Part shown: positions 5,989 through 9,707 of the stretch, piece by piece | Layout: every line of letters begins with the position of its first letter | Position numbering within the stretch: the first letter of the stretch is position 1 | Origin: Candidatus Latescibacterota bacterium | GTDB lineage: Bacteria; Latescibacterota; UBA2968; GCA-2709665 | Assembly (NCBI GenBank): GCA_030746455.1 | Contig: JASLMQ010000366.1 | Location: 1-9,707, forward strand | Length of the DNA stretch: 9,707 bases | Direction: 5' to 3' | The notes under the pieces: generated by a model | The model's input: the letters and a program-made list of their open reading frames with translations, nothing else | Database searches by the model: none | What the model was told of the DNA's origin: nothing | Made by a program: the position numbers and the translations under genes

Positions 5989-6900
5989 TCACCGCGCCGG
6001 TGTCCATCGTAGCCTCGTGATGGACACGCCTTCGTAGCCGGGAAGCAAGCTCGAGATGTAGAAACGATCGCCCTCCCGGATGATCTCCGACACGGCTGTC
6101 GGCAAGATGGCAACCAGGCACTCGTCGTCATCGCCGAAGTAGAGCGGATCGGTCGATCTGTAGACGGCCGTTCTGAATCCGTCGGAGGGCCCGATCTTGA
6201 ACAGGTAGTAGAAGCCATCCAGGTGAACCACGAATGGACATTGCTGGGTCCACCTGAGGTCCCCGCACACGCCACCCTCGCTCGCGATCCGGTAGTCGGA
6301 CCAGGAGCCGCCGTAGGGCTTGTCGGACGTTCTCACAGCAATGATGCCACGCTCCCCATCATTTGCGGCATAGTACAACGCATAGCACGTCCCGGCGTGG
6401 ATCACCATCGGGTCCCTCGCAACGCCTGGACCGGCAAACAGCTGGCTCCGATTCCGGCCGTATGTCAGACGCTCGAAATGAAGGCCGTCATCCGATATGG
6501 CGGCACATATCTGCGAGTGTCCCGTGTCGCTTGGCCCACCGCCATAGTAGAGAACGAGTGGGCCCTCGTGCTCGAGCACGTATGGCGCGTGGACGAAGTC
6601 TTCCTCTCCGGTTCCCCAACTCTCTCCGCAGTTGCGCTCGGGGCCCCAGCAGATGCCGCGCGGGGTCCAATCTGGAGTCTCAAGAACGTCGGTTCCCTCC
6701 CAACGATAGAAGAACCGCCCCACTCTGGCGCCCCGGATCTGAGTCCACAGCTGCCAGAGCCCGTTCTTCGCCCTGAAGAAACAGTGGTCGACGAGCTCTC
6801 CTCGCGGGGACTCGATCTCCGGAAGCCCCGGGTTGTAGGCCACCTGTATGCCGTCGCCTTCCAGCTCTGGAACGCGCGGGATCCTGTTGGCATCTGTCAT
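5989..6900 (-). CDS. GH43-like five-bladed beta-propeller glycosidase-family protein
   Basis: 303 residues from the ATG at 6900. It shows repeated beta-propeller blade signatures: LWQLWTQIRG (48-57), PLVLYYGGG (114-122), YALYYAAND (173-181), FYYLFKIGPSD (230-240) and RFYISSLLPG (279-288). Between them are phrases typical of GH43/GH32/GH130-like proteins: EEDFVHAPYVL (99-109), ISDDGLHFERL (135-145) and ARDPMVIH (161-168). D38 (LVDHCFF) and D163 could be catalytic carboxylates, but I cannot assign a catalytic triad. No signal peptide is visible, so it is probably cytoplasmic and would act on an imported or intracellular carbohydrate, or be a non-catalytic propeller. A longer reading from 6969 adds an Ala/Gly-rich tail and lacks a good ribosome binding site. 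Confidence 0.75.
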   Translation of the reverse strand: MTDANRIPRVPELEGDGIQVAYNPGLPEIESPRGELVDHCFFRAKNGLWQLWTQIRGARVGRFFYRWEGTDVLETPDWTPRGICWGPERNCGESWGTGEEDFVHAPYVLEHEGPLVLYYGGGPSDTGHSQICAAISDDGLHFERLTYGRNRSQLFAGPGVARDPMVIHAGTCYALYYAANDGERGIIAVRTSDKPYGGSWSDYRIASEGGVCGDLRWTQQCPFVVHLDGFYYLFKIGPSDGFRTAVYRSTDPLYFGDDDECLVAILPTAVSEIIREGDRFYISSLLPGYEGVSITRLRWTPAR

Positions 6901-6908
6901 TGCGCTAT

Positions 6909-6915
6909 CCTCCTC
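6909..6915 (-). promoter_or_regulatory. Strong ribosome binding site fixing the GH43-like start
   Basis: On the minus strand GAGGAGG sits eight bases before the ATG at 6900. This selects the 303-residue protein over the extension that begins at 6969. Confidence 0.75.
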
Positions 6916-6996
6916 TTCTGCGGTGCCTGTCGAGCGGGCCCCCTGAGCTGCCGGTCCTGATGCAGCCATCCCTGCGTCAACCTGGAACCAAAATAT

Positions 6997-7025
6997 AGGG
7001 CCACAGATCCAAGAACTGTGGCCTT
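6997..7025 (-). terminator. Stem-loop terminator after the asparagine synthetase gene
   Basis: GGCCACAG (6999-7006) and CTGTGGCC (7016-7023) form a perfect 8-bp stem with a 9-base loop, and 6997/6998 with 7024/7025 may add an A-T and a G-T pair. On the minus strand the stem is followed by CTATATTTT, a moderate U-tract. It lies about 55 bases past the stop of the asparagine synthetase gene and about 100 before the GH43-like start, so it probably separates two transcripts. No convincing promoter could be picked out between it and 6900. Confidence 0.55.
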
Positions 7026-7078
7026 TCTGTGCTTGTGTGTGAGACCTGCCTCAGCGCGTCATGGTCTGTCCTGTCCCG

Positions 7079-8605
7079 TCAGATCGGCGGGGCGCCCCAC
7101 TGGGCCTCTCCCCACCGACCCACGTTGCGCAGCACCACATCGGGTTGCTCGAACGACTCCACGAGCAGCTTGTGATAGAAACACTCCTCGGCCGAGAGCA
7201 GGTTGTCTCCGGCGTACACTCTGGCGTAGGCCTCGCGGTCCAGGCCCAAGACAGCCGTTGCGAGGACGGCCTCGAGCAGCTTCACCGTACCACTGCCCTC
7301 GTCGAACTGGGCCTTCTCGCGCCAGACGATCTCCGGCGGGAGGAGATCTTCGCACGCCTTGCGCAAGATCCACTTCTCAACGGGCCGTCCCCCGCCGTCG
7401 TCATAGAGCTTCAGCTCGGTCGGCACGGTCTGTGCCGCCTCGATCATCGCCAGATCGAGGAAGGGCACCCGGCCCTCGAGACCGTGCGCCATGGTCAGGC
7501 GATCCACCCGTTGCAGGTTGACGTTATGAAGCGAAGCGACCGACCGCCTGAGTTCGCCGTGCAGCGCGTCCGGATCGTCCTGCTCGCGGTAGTAGGTGTA
7601 GCCGGCGAAGAGCTCGTCGGCCCCCTCCCCGGTCAGGATCACCTTCACGTGCTCGGACGCCAGCCGAGAGCAGAAATAGCACGGGATCGCGCTGCGGACT
7701 AGATCCCGGTCGAAGGACTCGAGGTGATAGATGATCTCAGGCAGCTTCCCGAGCACCTCTTCAGGCGTGAAGAGATACTCATGATGCACGGAATCGATGT
7801 GCCTGGAAACGAGCCGGGCGGCCTCGATGTCGTCCGAGCCCTCGATCCCCACCGAGAATGTGTGGAGCTTATCCAGGTGCTGCCTCGCGATGGCCGCGAT
7901 GAGGCTGCTGTCCAGACCGCCTGAGAGGAACGCTCCAAGGGGGACGTCGCTCATCAGCCGTTTGACCACCGACACCTCAAGCGTCTGGCGGACGAGCGAA
8001 AGGTGGGCATCTAACGGGGCCTCCCTCGGGAGACGGGACGGGACCTGGTAGTAGGGCACGAAGCCCTTGGAGGAATGATAGAGCGTCCCCGGCGGGAACT
8101 CGTGCACCTCGTCGCTGCATCCGTCGAAGGCCTTGAGCTCGGAGGCGAACCTGAAGCTGGCCCCACCTTCCTGGGTGCCGTAATACAGGGGCTTAATGCC
8201 GATGGGATCCCGGGCGAGGAACAGGCCGTTGGGTTCCGCGATGGCGATTGCGAACATGCCATCGGCGGCGCGCACGGCGTCAGGCCCACGTTCCTCGAAA
8301 AGGTGGACCAGGGCCTCGCTGTCATTGTGGGTGCGGAATCGGTGTCGTGTCGAGAGGTCCTCGTAGAGGGTCGGGAAGTTGTAGATCTCGCCGTTGGCGA
8401 CCACCACGGTATCGCGGTCCTCACTGTAGATCGGCTGGTCCCCTCCTTGCGGGTCCATGATCGACAGCCGACGATGTCCCAGCACGCCCCGCTCCGGATC
8501 CAGGTGCATCCCCTCCGCGTCCGGGCCCCGGTGGGCCAGACGGTCCATCATCCCCTGAACGGATCCCGGTTCAGCCCTTCCCCATATACCGGCGATACCA
8601 CACAT
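7079..8605 (-). CDS. asnB: Asparagine synthetase (glutamine-hydrolysing)
   Basis: 508 residues, somewhat shorter than E. coli AsnB. It converts aspartate, glutamine and ATP to asparagine, glutamate and AMP. The N-terminal class II glutaminase domain begins MCGIAG with the nucleophile Cys2. HRRLSIMD (44-51), NGEIYN (71-76) and DSEA (95-98) build the glutamine site. The synthetase domain has the PP-loop LSGGLDSS (227-234), GEGADELFAGY (326-336), the RVDRLTMAHGLEGRVPFLD block (366-384) and EKWILRK...WREKAQF (410-434), as in true AsnB proteins. Cys2 fixes the start. GGAGG lies 12 bases upstream, a longer gap than usual. It follows the osmoprotectant-binding protein gene by 33 bases and is probably in the same operon, which is unusual for a housekeeping AsnB. 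Amidation of another substrate cannot be excluded, but no motif suggests it. Confidence 0.9.
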   Translation of the reverse strand: MCGIAGIWGRAEPGSVQGMMDRLAHRGPDAEGMHLDPERGVLGHRRLSIMDPQGGDQPIYSEDRDTVVVANGEIYNFPTLYEDLSTRHRFRTHNDSEALVHLFEERGPDAVRAADGMFAIAIAEPNGLFLARDPIGIKPLYYGTQEGGASFRFASELKAFDGCSDEVHEFPPGTLYHSSKGFVPYYQVPSRLPREAPLDAHLSLVRQTLEVSVVKRLMSDVPLGAFLSGGLDSSLIAAIARQHLDKLHTFSVGIEGSDDIEAARLVSRHIDSVHHEYLFTPEEVLGKLPEIIYHLESFDRDLVRSAIPCYFCSRLASEHVKVILTGEGADELFAGYTYYREQDDPDALHGELRRSVASLHNVNLQRVDRLTMAHGLEGRVPFLDLAMIEAAQTVPTELKLYDDGGGRPVEKWILRKACEDLLPPEIVWREKAQFDEGSGTVKLLEAVLATAVLGLDREAYARVYAGDNLLSAEECFYHKLLVESFEQPDVVLRNVGRWGEAQWGAPPI

Positions 8606-8638
8606 CCCGTCGATCCGCCTCCTCTCTCTCTTGTTGCC

Positions 8639-9544
8639 TCACTTGAGCAGGCCTCGAGCCTTGAGGAACTGCCGCGAGACCGTAGCCGGCTCCATCTGCT
8701 TCTCGTCTACCTGATAGTTCAGCTGCTGCATCGTGCTGTCGCTCAACGCGCCTGCGAGCCCGCCCAGTACCTTCTCGAGCTCCGGCCGGGCCTTCAGGAT
8801 GTCCGACCGAACCACCGGGGCCGCATAGTACGGCGGGAAGAACCCGCGGTCGTCCTCGAGCGGCTTGAGGTCGTAGGCGGCAATGCGGCCGTCGGTCGCG
8901 AAGGCGCAGATCACGTCCACGTGGCCCTCCGCCACTGCGCTGTACATCAATCCAGGATCGAGATCGCGCACCGACCCGATCTCGAAGCCGTAGGCCTTGC
9001 TCAGCCCCGGGTACCCATCGGGCCGTTCGGCGAACTCCGCTGTGAAGCCCGCCGTGAGCGAGGGGGCAGCCTTGCGGAGATCCTCCACCGTTTCCCATCC
9101 CTCAGCTTTAGCCCTCCCCTCTTGCACGGTGATCGCGTAGGTGTTGTTGAATCCGAACGGCGCGAGCCACGAGCAGCCGAACTGCTCCCCGTAGGCATCC
9201 ACCACGACCTGGTATGCGGAATCGGGATCGCTGATGACCGCCCGGTTGAGGATCGCCGTGAGAGCAGTGCCCGTATACTCGGGGTATACGTCGATCTCGC
9301 CCGCAACGATCGCGCCATGGCAGATCATGGTCCCACCCAGGTTGAACTTCCGATCGACCGCGATCTCGGTTTTGGCCTCGATGAGCTGGGCGATCATCTC
9401 CCCGAGGATCAGCTGCTCGGTGAAGTTCTTTGTGCCCACAACCAAAACCGGTCCACCGTCCTGTTCTCCGCAGGAGGTGGCAACCAGACAGAACGCGAGG
9501 GCGAGACACAGAGTGAGAGGCCGGTGCCGACGATCAGATTTCAC
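8639..9544 (-). CDS. Osmoprotectant (glycine betaine/choline-type) ABC transporter substrate-binding lipoprotein
   Basis: 301 residues from a GTG start. The N-terminus is a lipoprotein signal: basic VKSDRRHR, a hydrophobic stretch from about 9 to 21, then VATSC with Cys25 as likely lipid anchor. The mature part has the OpuAC/QAT-family pattern: VGTKNFTEQLILGEMIA (36-52), YPEYTGTAL (87-95), NNTYAITV (133-140), AFATDGRI (214-221) and FPPYYAAPVVR (236-246). Such proteins bind betaine, choline, carnitine or related compatible solutes and deliver them to the ABC permease. The exact ligand cannot be read off. The start at 9544 is preferred over an ATG at 9592 because it has a strong ribosome binding site and gives a standard signal peptide. 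The permease gene ends 34 bases upstream. Confidence 0.9.
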   Translation of the reverse strand: MKSDRRHRPLTLCLALAFCLVATSCGEQDGGPVLVVGTKNFTEQLILGEMIAQLIEAKTEIAVDRKFNLGGTMICHGAIVAGEIDVYPEYTGTALTAILNRAVISDPDSAYQVVVDAYGEQFGCSWLAPFGFNNTYAITVQEGRAKAEGWETVEDLRKAAPSLTAGFTAEFAERPDGYPGLSKAYGFEIGSVRDLDPGLMYSAVAEGHVDVICAFATDGRIAAYDLKPLEDDRGFFPPYYAAPVVRSDILKARPELEKVLGGLAGALSDSTMQQLNYQVDEKQMEPATVSRQFLKARGLLK

Positions 9545-9550
9545 GGGTTT

Positions 9551-9556
9551 CTCCTT
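9551..9556 (-). promoter_or_regulatory. Ribosome binding site selecting the GTG start of the binding protein
   Basis: AAGGAG on the minus strand is six bases before GTG 9544-9542. The alternative ATG at 9592 would put 16 charged residues before the signal peptide and overlap the permease gene. Confidence 0.75.
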
Positions 9557-9578
9557 CTCGCGGGGGCGATGGAGCCGA

Positions 9579-9707
9579 TCAAGCCGGGCCACGCTTCAGT
9601 GTCCGCTCCAGAAGACCGATGACGTAGTCGATGAGCAAGGCTAGCAGGGCGGCGGGAACGGCGCCCAGAAGGATCAGCCGGCTGTTGTTGAGCGCCAGAC
9701 CGCGGAC
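9579..9707 (-). CDS. Osmoprotectant ABC transporter permease, C-terminal end (partial)
   Basis: The minus strand is open from the window edge to a TGA at 9581-9579, encoding 42 residues. They end in a membrane segment with Leu/Ile/Ala-rich sequence (LILLGAVPAALLALLIDYVI) followed by GLLERTLKRGPA. The GAVPAALLAL and LIDYVIGLLER pattern is typical of the last helix of OpuCB/OpuCD/ProW-like permeases. The gene continues beyond the window, so neither the start nor any ATPase partner is visible. It is 34 bases upstream of the binding-protein gene, giving a permease-then-binding-protein order. Confidence 0.75.
   Translation of the reverse strand, partial: VRGLALNNSRLILLGAVPAALLALLIDYVIGLLERTLKRGPA

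Noticed and set aside
6223..6960. Plus-strand open frame of 245 codons opposite the GH43-like gene
   Set aside because: The minus strand has a strong ribosome site and propeller repeats. The plus-strand product shows no family features.
8075..9622. Long plus-strand open frame of 515 codons across the asparagine synthetase and binding-protein genes
   Set aside because: It is antisense to two genes with clear family motifs, has no recognisable domain, and is the kind of open frame expected opposite GC-rich coding DNA.

Overview
The window is a GC-rich bacterial segment with ordinary Shine-Dalgarno-led genes and no sign of phage, insertion sequences, CRISPR, tRNA or rRNA. It holds two convergent gene blocks that meet near base 5230. 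Taxonomy cannot be fixed from the sequence. The single-gene fusion of a pyruvate/oxaloacetate carboxyltransferase with a biotin carrier, plus a creatininase-family and a GH43-like protein, suggests an anaerobic or fermentative, largely uncultured lineage. Spirochaete-like or Latescibacteria/Hydrogenedentes-like are impressions only.

Left block. A short unknown gene (69-458, minus) is divergent from a plus-strand biotin-enzyme operon. The operon has four genes: a 12S/PccB-type acyl-CoA carboxyltransferase (690-2243), a very basic 82-residue protein (2272-2520), a fused 5S-type carboxyltransferase with a C-terminal biotinyl domain carrying EAMKM (2501-4390), and a biotin-protein ligase without a DNA-binding domain (start 4421 or 4484, end 5224). 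There is no biotin carboxylase and no membrane decarboxylase beta subunit. The set is therefore best read as a methylmalonyl-CoA:pyruvate transcarboxylase (propionyl-CoA + oxaloacetate <-> methylmalonyl-CoA + pyruvate) encoded with the ligase that would biotinylate it. A perfect 13-bp hairpin covers the stop codon of the carboxyltransferase-biotin gene and the leader of the ligase gene.

Right block, minus strand, read from the right edge. It begins with the C-terminal end of an osmoprotectant-type ABC permease (9579-9707, cut by the window). A lipoprotein substrate-binding protein of the glycine betaine/choline (OpuC/OsmF) type follows (8639-9544, GTG start), then a glutamine-hydrolysing asparagine synthetase (7079-8605). 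A stem-loop at 6997-7025 probably ends this transcript. After it come a GH43-like beta-propeller protein (5989-6900) and a creatininase-family metal-dependent amidohydrolase (5243-5962), 26 bases apart and probably co-transcribed. The substrates of these last two are unknown.

The two blocks look functionally unrelated. The left one is central carbon metabolism of the propionate/succinate type. The right one combines compatible-solute uptake, amide nitrogen metabolism and an uncharacterised carbohydrate/amide catabolic pair.
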